NCBI GenBank assembly: GCA_938016625.1
Contig: CALILB010000182.1
Span: forward strand, 1 to 13,355
Direction: 5' to 3'
DNA length: 13,355 nucleotides
Origin: an uncultured bacterium
GTDB lineage: Bacteria > Acidobacteriota > Thermoanaerobaculia > Multivoradales > JAHEKO01
Notes under the pieces: generated by a model
Told to the model about the DNA's origin: nothing
The model's database searches: none
Seen by the model: the letters and a program-made list of their open reading frames with translations, nothing else
Made by a program: the position numbers and the translations under genes
Shown: positions 1 through 6,419 of the stretch, one piece after another
How the letters are laid out: each line of letters begins with the position of its first letter
Numbering within the stretch: the first letter of the stretch is position 1

Positions 1-597
1 CGGTAGCTGCCCCTTGGTGATGCGGTGGTAGCAGAACGTGCACTTGTCAGCGGTCTTGGTGCGTGGATCGAGATAGCGGGCGCCGTAGGGACAGGCCTGG
101 ATGCAGTAGCGGCAGCCGATGCAGTAGTCGGTGTCGATCAGTATGACACCGTCCTCGGTCTTGAAAGTGGCGCCCACGGGGCACACCTGGACACAGGGTG
201 GGCTGTCGCATTGGTTGCAGAGCTTGGGGACGAAGAAGGCCCTGAGGACCTCGCCGTCTTCCTCCCCCGGGAGGAATCCCCTGATTCCCCCTTCAGGGCT
301 GTCGACGGTTACCTCTCCGTCATTGTCGAAGACGTAGCGCTCCACCCATGTCCGGAAATAGAAGGGCTCGCGTGGAACATCATTCTCGGCCTTGCAGGCC
401 TCGACACACCTCCCACACCCAATGCACTTGTCCACTTGGATCCCCATGCCGTAGAAGTGCTCAGCCGGTTCGTACTCCTCATCCTGGGCCGCCTCGGCCA
501 GAGCCGCCAGTGGACCGCAGGCAGAGAGCAGAACGGCCGAGCAGGGAAACTTCATCATCTTGATGAGCAACTCTCGCCTCTCGTACTCTCTGGCCAT
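1..597 (-). CDS. Tat-signalled 4Fe-4S ferredoxin subunit (NrfC/HmcB/DmsB type), 3' end cut by window
   Basis: Electron-transfer subunit expected to carry four cubane [4Fe-4S] clusters and to pass electrons between a membrane quinone-reactive partner and periplasmic cytochromes. The visible 199 codons show a Tat-like start (residues 5-13, YERRELLIK), then a hydrophobic stretch ending in LSAC (24-27), which fits a lipobox. Cluster motifs follow: CIGCGRCVEAC at 58-68, CNQCDSPPCVQVCP at 127-140, CIGCRYCIQACP at 159-170, and the start of the last group, CTFC, at 186-189. The ATG at 597 follows the stop of the octahaem gene by 3 nt, and a GGAGAG ribosome-binding site lies inside the end of that gene, so translation is probably coupled. 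Family knowledge: such subunits usually pair with an NrfD-like membrane protein, which would lie beyond the left edge (inference). The exact complex (Nrf, Hmc, Cbc, ACIII or Qrc-like) cannot be settled here. Confidence 0.9.
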   Translation of the reverse strand, partial: MAREYERRELLIKMMKFPCSAVLLSACGPLAALAEAAQDEEYEPAEHFYGMGIQVDKCIGCGRCVEACKAENDVPREPFYFRTWVERYVFDNDGEVTVDSPEGGIRGFLPGEEDGEVLRAFFVPKLCNQCDSPPCVQVCPVGATFKTEDGVILIDTDYCIGCRYCIQACPYGARYLDPRTKTADKCTFCYHRITKGQLP

Positions 598-600
598 CTC

Positions 601-1344
601 CTAGCTCTCCGGAAAATGTGGATAGTGACACTGCCAGCAGAGGTATCTCTCTCCGTGGCTGCTGAGCTCGACGCGTGGTATCTCGATCGGACTGTCGGCG
701 CCCCTGGCGTGGCACTGGCCACAGAACTCCCTTGCCGTCGGCTTTTTGGGAACAAAGGCTCGTGGACTCTCCCGGTGCTCCGGCGCCACCTCGTGGCAGG
801 TCTCGCAGGCTAAAGAGCCGTGGTGAGAGACGGCTTTGGTTCTGGCGATCTGCGCGTGGCAGCCAGAGCAGGCTTCGGGAATCTCCGGCGGTGTCGGGTC
901 GTGGGGGTCGTGACAGCCGATGCAGGGCTTTAGTGGATTGTGGAGACGCTCGATGATCTGCGGAAAGCCGGTGGGTCTAGAGGGAAGATAGGCATGACAG
1001 TACAGACAGACCTCACCCCGTGCCCGCGGGATGACCGGTGTCTGAGCCTCGTAGTCGTTGGCGTGCTCGGCGGAGGGACCGTGGCACACCTCACATGAGA
1101 GCGTACGGTGGTAGGAAGTGCGCTTGGCCTCGCCCTCTGCGTCGTGGCACTCCACGCAGATTTGCCAGCCCCCGTATCCGGCCTTCTGGCTCGCAACCAC
1201 CGTGACGGCGTCGGCCCGGTAGTGACCTAGCTCGCCAAACGATTCGGGAACGAACTTTATTCTGACGACGACCAATACCGCGACGGCGATGATGAGCAGG
1301 ATGCCAAGTCGGATGACCTGATCGGGAATCTTCCAGAGTCTCAT
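601..1344 (-). CDS. Membrane-anchored octahaem c-type cytochrome
   Basis: A 247-residue periplasmic electron carrier. Residues 10-28 form one hydrophobic helix with positive residues before it and no clear cleavage site, so it is probably an N-terminal anchor with the haem domain in the periplasm. Eight CxxCH motifs follow (CVECH, CEVCH, CLYCH, CIGCH, CSGCH, CETCH, CGQCH, CWQCH), several in the CHDPHDP/CHYPH form common in cytochrome c3/c7-type and doubled-CxxCH proteins. No CxxCK or other catalytic haem motif is seen, so electron transfer rather than nitrite or sulfite reduction is favoured. It sits between the 21-haem cytochrome b/c fusion and the ferredoxin, and its end contains the ferredoxin's ribosome-binding site. 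The ATG at 1344 is used because it directly precedes the anchor helix; the upstream Shine-Dalgarno match is weak. Confidence 0.9.
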   Translation of the reverse strand: MRLWKIPDQVIRLGILLIIAVAVLVVVRIKFVPESFGELGHYRADAVTVVASQKAGYGGWQICVECHDAEGEAKRTSYHRTLSCEVCHGPSAEHANDYEAQTPVIPRARGEVCLYCHAYLPSRPTGFPQIIERLHNPLKPCIGCHDPHDPTPPEIPEACSGCHAQIARTKAVSHHGSLACETCHEVAPEHRESPRAFVPKKPTAREFCGQCHARGADSPIEIPRVELSSHGERYLCWQCHYPHFPES

Positions 1345-1481
1345 ACTCGCACGCCCCGTGTTGGCTTCTACGGACCGATCTTGGCGATCTTGGGCCTATT
1401 GGTCCACCCCTGTTGGGGTAGCGGGCCTTTACTCAGTCAGGTGGGAGTTGCACTGCCCCTTTGGGTGGGAGACGAGCCGCA
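1345..1481. other. Intergenic gap with inverted repeats, no gene seen
   Basis: A 137-base gap between the end of the 21-haem gene and the octahaem gene, long for this otherwise compact operon. No convincing reading frame lies in it. The part from about 1404 onward holds repeat sequence described separately; 1345-1403 shows nothing recognisable apart from serving as leader of the octahaem gene. Confidence 0.6.
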
Positions 1482-1488
1482 CTACCGG
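1404..1488 (+). repeat. Palindromic intergenic element, copy A
   Basis: Contains a small perfect hairpin, ACCCC-TGTT-GGGGT (1406-1419). A wider imperfect stem pairs GGTAG-CGG near 1417 with CCG-CA-CTACC ending at 1488. GCACTGCCCCTTTGGGTG at 1450-1467 matches, apart from a 2-nt indel, the reverse complement of the loop of the large hairpin at 4602-4644. CTTTGGGTGGGA at 1459-1470 matches the reverse complement of 4554-4565 exactly. The right end overlaps the last codons of the 21-haem gene. It may be a REP-like element or a conserved RNA structure; there is no T-run for a Rho-independent terminator. Confidence 0.5.
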
Positions 1489-4439
1489 TAACCGAAGAGC
1501 ATGGCGTAGACGATCAGGGCGATGAGAATCAACCCAGTGGCCAGAGCGATAAAGCCAAAGATTTTGAATCCCTTTTCGACCGGTTTGGGGAAAGGATCGA
1601 CCATATGCTGTTCCAGCTGGCCGGTAGCCACCAGGTGTTCATACTCGCCCGGTTTGTCGAATTTCAACTCGTCGATCGTCAGCCTGCCGGTAAAGATGAC
1701 CGGATCGATCGGAAACTTGTCGGGCCGGAAGTGGGTGTTGAAGAAGTGAATGGTGAAGATGAAACCCACTGCGAGCAGGGCCTCGTCGCTGTGGATGATG
1801 GTGGCGACGTTGACCGACCAGCCCGGGATGATGTGAGTAAAAAACTCGGGGAACCAGAGGACGAGGCCGGTCGAGCCGATGATCATGACCCCCCAGAAGA
1901 CAGCAAAGTAATCGAATTTCTCCCAGTAGGTGTAGCGTCCGTAACTGGGGCGGTCACCAAGGCCAAAGAACCACTTGACCGACTGGACGACCTCTTTTAG
2001 GTCCCGTTTGTTGAAGAGGATGGAATTGGGTCCGGTAATCAACTCCAGCCACGTTCCTTCCGACCGCTTCTTTTTACGCCACACGTCCCAGAGGTGAACA
2101 AAGAAGATGACAAAGAGCGTGATTCCACCCAGGCGGTGAAGGACGCCCATGGTCTCGAATCCACCGAGTATCCAGGCCAACCCCTGGGCCCAACCCATAT
2201 AAGCGAATTTAAGCGTCATGCCGGTCAGGGCCAGGGTAAAAAAGCTGATCAGCATCAGCAGATGCAGCAACCGGTTGAGTCGGTTGAAACGCCGGTAGAG
2301 CTTCTTACTGTTGGCCTTGGCCAGCGCTTTGTGAGCTTGCCATTCCTCGCGGCTGAGATAGAGCCGGGTCAGCCATGCGAGGGTGTGGAGAAGTGCGAAG
2401 GTCAGGGTGCCGACGAGCAGAGCCGTCATCCCCCAGAAGGACCAGAAGAGCCAGGGGTACTTTTCCGGATCGTGATGGGTCGCGTGGGTGAGGTAGCCGG
2501 CAAACCTTCGATGAGATCCCTCGTGGCACTGGCCACAGGTCTCGACGACGTGATCCCGACCAAGGGTCGAGTCCGGGTCGGAGGGCGGCAGAACGTTGTG
2601 CGTCCCGTGGCAGTCGTAACACTCTGCTGCTCCTGCCGATCCCAGCCTCGAGACCTTGCCGTGAAAGGTGTCGAAGAATGTCTCTGCCTCTGTTTCGTGG
2701 CACCGCCCGCACTGGTCCAGCATGCGAAAGCGGAAATCGGTCCTATCGGTGCGGCTGATGGTGTGCGAGGAGTGACAGTCCTCGCAGGTGGGGAGCTCCC
2801 TGTCGGTCTCGACATTCTCAGGCCAGTGGATACTGGTCTTGAAGATCTCCTCGATACCGTGGTGGCAGGTACCGCAGGTGTCGGCGATATTGTCCGTGTG
2901 AACCGTCGAGCCGGGATCTTGGGGTGGCAATTCCCCATGGGCACTGTGACAGTCGGCACAGGTGGCGGTGACCACCAGCCCGCTCTCGACAAGCCCCTTG
3001 CCGTGGATGCTGTCGATGTAGCTTTGATAGATGTCCGGAACCTCGCTGTCGATCCGCACTGCCGCCTGTTCCCCCAGGCGGTGGCATCTGGAGCAAAGTA
3101 AGGGCACATTGCGCGGAAAGGTGGGTGAGGTGGGGATGTTTCTGCCGAGGGTCGCGTGGTAGTCGTGGCAGTCGAGACACCCTGGGGCGTCTGGATCGTT
3201 CTGGGCCAGCAGGGTGCCGTGGGTGCTGCCCTGGAACTCGGTTACTTGATCGGGGTGGCAGATACTGCAGTCGACCGCGGAAGCGACTGTCTCGCAGGCG
3301 CGCGTGCGAGAGGGTGAGACGTCGGTATGGCACTGCGCACAGGCGGTCTCCCCGTGGCTCGAGGTGTTGTAGGCGGCTTCATCCACGAATAGGGAAACGG
3401 TCTCGCCGTCCCGCTCCATGATGAGCTCGGGATCGGCGTGACACTTCAAACAGTCCTGATTGGCGACACCGGTGGGGTAGAAGACCCGGCGGATCTTGTG
3501 CGGTGAGTGGCAATCGACGCAGGCCGGAATGACATGCGGCTCTTCCTCCCAGAGCCTTCCCTCGATGACTTTGCGGTGAACCTGCTCGATCTGACCGTGA
3601 CACTGGGAGCAGGTCGTAGCGACGTTGTCGTGATGAATGCTCGAGGCCGGGTCGGTGTGAGGAAGAATATTGTGCGAGGTATGACACGAGGTGCAAACCG
3701 CGGTGACGGTCAGCCCCTGCTCGAACAGACCCTGCCCGTGGATACTCATCGAGTAGTTCTCGAGGATTCGATCCTGGGCAATGTTGCGGTCGAGAGAGAC
3801 CGGTGAACCCTCCTGATGGCAACGGCCGCAGAGCAGCGGCACGTTGACGACGGCCGTGGGTGACCTGGGATCCGCTGCGGCTTGGATGCTGTGAGCGCCA
3901 TGACAGGTTGTGCAGGTGGGCGCCAGCTTGTCACCGCGCGCCGCGGCCTTACCATGAAGACTGTGGGTCTCGGTTCTTATTTGCGCGTCGTGGCAAGGTG
4001 TGCAGTTTGGAGCCTTGTCCTTTGCCGGCTGGATGTCGTGTCTGCCGTGGCAGGCACTGCAGGTGGGTGCCTGCGGTCCGCCTCTGGCGGCTATCCGTCC
4101 ATGTAGGCTGCGCTCGTGCTCTGCGGCTTCTCTGTCGTGGCACATGCTGCAGTCGACCGGCGCTACTTCCTCGTCGTGGAAATCGGTGCCCTCGAGATCC
4201 ATATGACACATGATGCAGTCGACGTCGGCGTGAATCGACGCGGAGAAGGCCTCGGGGTCGACGTGGACCGAGATCTCGAGTCCATCGCGAGTTCCGGTGA
4301 GATCGGGGTCCTCATGACACATGAGGCAGTCTTCGTTCTCCTGGGTGCTGGCGGTCAAAGGGATGAGAAGGGCAAGCGCCGAGAGAACGGCTATCCGGAC
4401 GAGTGGAGGACAACTCTGGATGTGGCAGAAGTTGCGCAT
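1482..4439 (-). CDS. 21-haem cytochrome c fused to six-helix b-type cytochrome (CbcL-like)
   Basis: Predicted inner-membrane quinone:cytochrome c oxidoreductase with a very large periplasmic haem arm, 985 residues. A Sec signal (hydrophobic 14-30) precedes 21 CxxCH motifs between residues 38 and 638. The membrane part has about six helices (roughly 663-690, 722-745, 764-786, 842-864, 878-900, 957-981), with candidate b-haem histidines H726, H768, H782, H883 and H898, as in HydC/FdnI-type cytochromes. The same arrangement of a c-type arm plus HydC/FdnI domain is known for CbcL of Geobacter, which has about nine c-haems. The haem arm is internally repeated (38-318 and 330-565). The frame stays open to 4619, but the ATG at 4439 is chosen because the signal peptide starts there and the upstream codons run through a structured non-coding region; an AGGGG lies 13 nt upstream. 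Function in extracellular or periplasmic electron transfer is inferred. Confidence 0.88.
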   Translation of the reverse strand: MRNFCHIQSCPPLVRIAVLSALALLIPLTASTQENEDCLMCHEDPDLTGTRDGLEISVHVDPEAFSASIHADVDCIMCHMDLEGTDFHDEEVAPVDCSMCHDREAAEHERSLHGRIAARGGPQAPTCSACHGRHDIQPAKDKAPNCTPCHDAQIRTETHSLHGKAAARGDKLAPTCTTCHGAHSIQAAADPRSPTAVVNVPLLCGRCHQEGSPVSLDRNIAQDRILENYSMSIHGQGLFEQGLTVTAVCTSCHTSHNILPHTDPASSIHHDNVATTCSQCHGQIEQVHRKVIEGRLWEEEPHVIPACVDCHSPHKIRRVFYPTGVANQDCLKCHADPELIMERDGETVSLFVDEAAYNTSSHGETACAQCHTDVSPSRTRACETVASAVDCSICHPDQVTEFQGSTHGTLLAQNDPDAPGCLDCHDYHATLGRNIPTSPTFPRNVPLLCSRCHRLGEQAAVRIDSEVPDIYQSYIDSIHGKGLVESGLVVTATCADCHSAHGELPPQDPGSTVHTDNIADTCGTCHHGIEEIFKTSIHWPENVETDRELPTCEDCHSSHTISRTDRTDFRFRMLDQCGRCHETEAETFFDTFHGKVSRLGSAGAAECYDCHGTHNVLPPSDPDSTLGRDHVVETCGQCHEGSHRRFAGYLTHATHHDPEKYPWLFWSFWGMTALLVGTLTFALLHTLAWLTRLYLSREEWQAHKALAKANSKKLYRRFNRLNRLLHLLMLISFFTLALTGMTLKFAYMGWAQGLAWILGGFETMGVLHRLGGITLFVIFFVHLWDVWRKKKRSEGTWLELITGPNSILFNKRDLKEVVQSVKWFFGLGDRPSYGRYTYWEKFDYFAVFWGVMIIGSTGLVLWFPEFFTHIIPGWSVNVATIIHSDEALLAVGFIFTIHFFNTHFRPDKFPIDPVIFTGRLTIDELKFDKPGEYEHLVATGQLEQHMVDPFPKPVEKGFKIFGFIALATGLILIALIVYAMLFGYR

Positions 4440-4468
4440 GCGGATGTGGCCCCTGGTGGATAAGTGGC

Positions 4469-4513
4469 GGCTCCACCAAGACAGAGGCGGGGTAGTTCCG
4501 TCTCGGTGGAGCC
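4469..4513. repeat. Inverted repeat with 9-bp perfect arms plus 4 more pairs
   Basis: GGCTCCACC (4469-4477) pairs with GGTGGAGCC (4505-4513). After one A/C mismatch, AGAC (4479-4482) pairs with GTCT (4500-4503). The 17-nt loop carries GGGGTAGTTCC, a motif that recurs in the other gaps of this window. It lies about 30 nt before the chosen start of the 21-haem gene. Confidence 0.75.
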
Positions 4514-4523
4514 AGGTTGTGTC

Positions 4524-4550
4524 TACCCCGAAGCACAAGGCTCTGGGGTA
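4524..4550. repeat. Small hairpin with TACCCC/GGGGTA arms
   Basis: TACCCC (4524-4529) pairs with GGGGTA (4545-4550). Inside, AGC pairs with GCT after a G-T pair and one mismatch. It is the second of the four stem-loops in the gap. Confidence 0.55.
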
Positions 4551-4561
4551 TGTTCCCACCC

Positions 4562-4587
4562 AAAGCTTGCCCGCTGCGGCGAGCTTT
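4562..4587. repeat. Hairpin with AAAGCT-T-GCC / GGC-G-AGCTTT arms
   Basis: Ten pairs, one of them T-G, close a 6-nt CGCTGC loop. Read on the plus strand it is followed by a short T stretch, but no plus-strand gene ends here, so a terminator role is unlikely. It is the third stem-loop of the gap. Confidence 0.6.
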
Positions 4588-4601
4588 TGCCACCGCCTGA
4601 T

Positions 4602-4644
4602 GGGTAGTCCGGGCCGCACCCAAAGGCAGTGCCCGGAACTACCC
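4602..4644. repeat. 13-bp bulged palindrome just after the 11-haem gene (copy B of intergenic element)
   Basis: GGGTAGTCCGGGC (4602-4614) pairs with GCCCGGA-A-CTACCC (4631-4644), with a single bulged A. The 16-nt loop matches, inverted and with a 2-nt indel, 1450-1467 in the gap before the octahaem gene. It begins 11 nt after the stop codon of the 11-haem gene on the transcribed strand. Without a T-run it fits a stabilising or processing hairpin or a REP-like repeat better than an intrinsic terminator. Confidence 0.75.
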
Positions 4645-4655
4645 GATCAGGTAGG

Positions 4656-6419
4656 TCATCTCGGTTGGGAGGTATCGGGTAGTGCGGCGCGGTCCTGTCG
4701 GGCTGAGATCTCCCGGATCTTCAGTCCCAAACCGACGAGAACCGCAAGGATGATAATCAGGGAGACCGCCAGCCCGCGGCGACGAAAGGCGAGATGCTCG
4801 AGGGCCTCATGGCCGGCCGCGAGCGCTGCCGCGGCGTGGTCGAGACCCTCGCGGTGTTGCTCGACAAAAGGTCCGTCTTCTTCGACGGAGAAACCATGAA
4901 CCAGCACCTCGAGGCCGATCTGGGCATCGACTGCTTGATCGATGGCGAGGACCGCATCGCGGGTCTCCACACCACCGCGTCTGGCTCTGAGCTGTATCCG
5001 CTCCGCTCTGGCGGTGGCGGACGTCAGCTCTTTCATGAGCCGCAGGATCTCTTCGGCGGTGTGAGCGCCCACGGGCTCGTCGGCCAAAACGGGTTCTGTC
5101 GCATGGCAATTCTCGCAGCGAACAACGCTGGCCCGCGCCTGCTCACCCGTCGCCGGATCTTCGTAGGTGTAATAGGTCTTGCCGAGGCGAAACTTGGTAA
5201 AGAACCGATTGAACTCCGGCCGCAGAGCCGGCGTGTCCTCATCAGGCCCGGATGCCACTGTGTGAGTGTGAAGGACCAAGGACTGATCGACCAGCCAGTT
5301 GAAGAGGTCTTCGCCTTCGAGTCCTTGAGTCTCTGCTTCCGCCATTAGGCGCTCTCGCTCTTCGAGGTAGCTTTGGCGACTCCTTTCGGGTTCTTCATCC
5401 TCGAAATCGAGCGAGTTGCTACCTTCGTGGCAGAAGTGACACGGGGTCGGCGGCAGGGGTGAGAGAAGCGCTACCGTCGGCCGCACCACTCCATGGTTTC
5501 CATGGCAAGCTGCGCATTCGCCAAAAGACCGTACGTCCGTTAGCTGCGCCTGTGGCTCTGAGTCGTCGTGGCAGGCAGCGCAGCCTTCGGCGCCGGCTTC
5601 GGCCAGATACTCGTTGTGGGATTCGAACCCGAGATTCTTGGGGCTCTGGCGGAAGATGTTCGCTTCCCGACCGTGACACTGACCGCAGACGAAGGCCACG
5701 GAGTCGAGCCCCGGCGGCATCGCGCCATGGTTACCATGGCAGTCGTTGCAGGTCGGAGCTGTGAGGTCCTCCTTCTCGAACATCGCTTTCGCATGCACAC
5801 TTTGTTGCCAGCGGGCAAACTGATCGACCGGTAGCGGTCGGCCATCTGGCAGCGTGTAGCCACTCATTATCTCGGGTTCACCATGGCATGCTCGACAGGT
5901 CTCGCCAACCTGGGTGGGATACACCGTGGAATCCGGATCATCCGTTCGCCGGATGCCGTGGGTCCCGTGGCACTCCGTGCAGGTGGCCACATTGTGATCA
6001 CCCTTGGCAAGGGCGAGTCCGTGCTGGCTGGTCCAGTACTCCTGTTCCTGATCCACCCGTGCTCCAGGCCTGAATCGCCTCATATAAGTCAGATCGGAGT
6101 GGCAAGTCCCGCAGAAGCCGGGCATCTCGCTTTTTTCGGGCACACCGCGGTATGGATTCTCGCTGTGGGCCTCATCCATTGCGGCCCCCATGTCATCCGC
6201 GATCAGTGGGTCCGGATTACCTCCGTGACAGTCGTGACAGGAAAGGCCGACCTCGGCGTGGATGTCCAGCTGGAATTCTTGAGCAATAGCCAAGAGCTCT
6301 GAGGAGAAGAAATCAGCGTCGGTGTGGCAGGCGACGCAGGACGTCTCTGCGGCCACAGATGTCTGTGCAAAGGCCGCGGCGCAGGAAATAACCACCAATA
6401 CGAAGTAGAGATGTCTCAC
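4656..6419 (-). CDS. 11-haem c-type cytochrome with C-terminal membrane anchor
   Basis: A 587-residue exported electron carrier. A Sec signal (about 1-24, ending in VAA) is followed by 11 CxxCH motifs at residues 28, 61, 103, 147, 175, 224, 245, 280, 302, 327 and 435. A largely helical, haem-free stretch (about 452-547) then leads to one membrane helix (549-566) and a short basic tail, so the haems face the periplasm and the protein is held at its C-terminus. The start is GTG at 6419, overlapping the stop of the cytochrome b gene as GTGA, with AAGGAG 8 nt upstream, so it is translationally coupled. Its place directly after Rieske and cytochrome b is where a cytochrome c1 or f gene would normally be; like cytochrome f it has a C-terminal anchor. 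I infer that it takes over that electron-accepting role. No catalytic CxxCK motif was seen. Confidence 0.9.
   Translation of the reverse strand: MRHLYFVLVVISCAAAFAQTSVAAETSCVACHTDADFFSSELLAIAQEFQLDIHAEVGLSCHDCHGGNPDPLIADDMGAAMDEAHSENPYRGVPEKSEMPGFCGTCHSDLTYMRRFRPGARVDQEQEYWTSQHGLALAKGDHNVATCTECHGTHGIRRTDDPDSTVYPTQVGETCRACHGEPEIMSGYTLPDGRPLPVDQFARWQQSVHAKAMFEKEDLTAPTCNDCHGNHGAMPPGLDSVAFVCGQCHGREANIFRQSPKNLGFESHNEYLAEAGAEGCAACHDDSEPQAQLTDVRSFGECAACHGNHGVVRPTVALLSPLPPTPCHFCHEGSNSLDFEDEEPERSRQSYLEERERLMAEAETQGLEGEDLFNWLVDQSLVLHTHTVASGPDEDTPALRPEFNRFFTKFRLGKTYYTYEDPATGEQARASVVRCENCHATEPVLADEPVGAHTAEEILRLMKELTSATARAERIQLRARRGGVETRDAVLAIDQAVDAQIGLEVLVHGFSVEEDGPFVEQHREGLDHAAAALAAGHEALEHLAFRRRGLAVSLIIILAVLVGLGLKIREISARQDRAALPDTSQPR

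Larger units (their letters stand above)
4440..4655 (-). other. Structured leader: four consecutive hairpins upstream of the 21-haem gene
   Basis: This 216-base gap inside the operon folds, by eye, into four successive stem-loops separated by 10-14 nt: 4469-4513, 4524-4550, 4562-4587 and 4602-4644. None is followed by a T-run on the minus strand, so they do not look like intrinsic terminators. Position suggests a role in differential expression, mRNA processing or stability between the 11-haem and 21-haem genes, or a regulatory RNA (inference). I recognise no known riboswitch class. Confidence 0.5.

Noticed and set aside
25..813. Plus-strand open frame of 262 codons opposite the ferredoxin and octahaem genes
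   Set aside because: It lies across two genes with exact Fe-S and haem motifs on the other strand and shows no recognisable protein features.
2094..3101. Long plus-strand open frame (335 codons) opposite the 21-haem gene
   Set aside because: No domain, signal or ribosome-binding site is evident, and the opposite strand encodes clear CxxCH motifs across the same bases; it is a high-GC antisense shadow.
4440..4619. N-terminal extension of the 21-haem protein to an ATG at 4619
   Set aside because: The extra 60 residues have no domain, would put a normal Sec signal inside the protein, and run through three hairpins.
4602..4644. Rho-independent terminator after the 11-haem gene
   Set aside because: The stem is strong but the transcribed strand continues ATCAGGCGG, with no T-run.
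4440..4655. CRISPR array
   Set aside because: The stem-loops differ in sequence and length; there are no identical regularly spaced repeats.
601..6419. Multihaem nitrite, hydroxylamine or sulfite reductase among the cytochromes
   Set aside because: All haem sites read as plain CxxCH; no CxxCK or catalytic motif of NrfA, HAO, Otr or MccA types was found, so electron transfer is the safer call.
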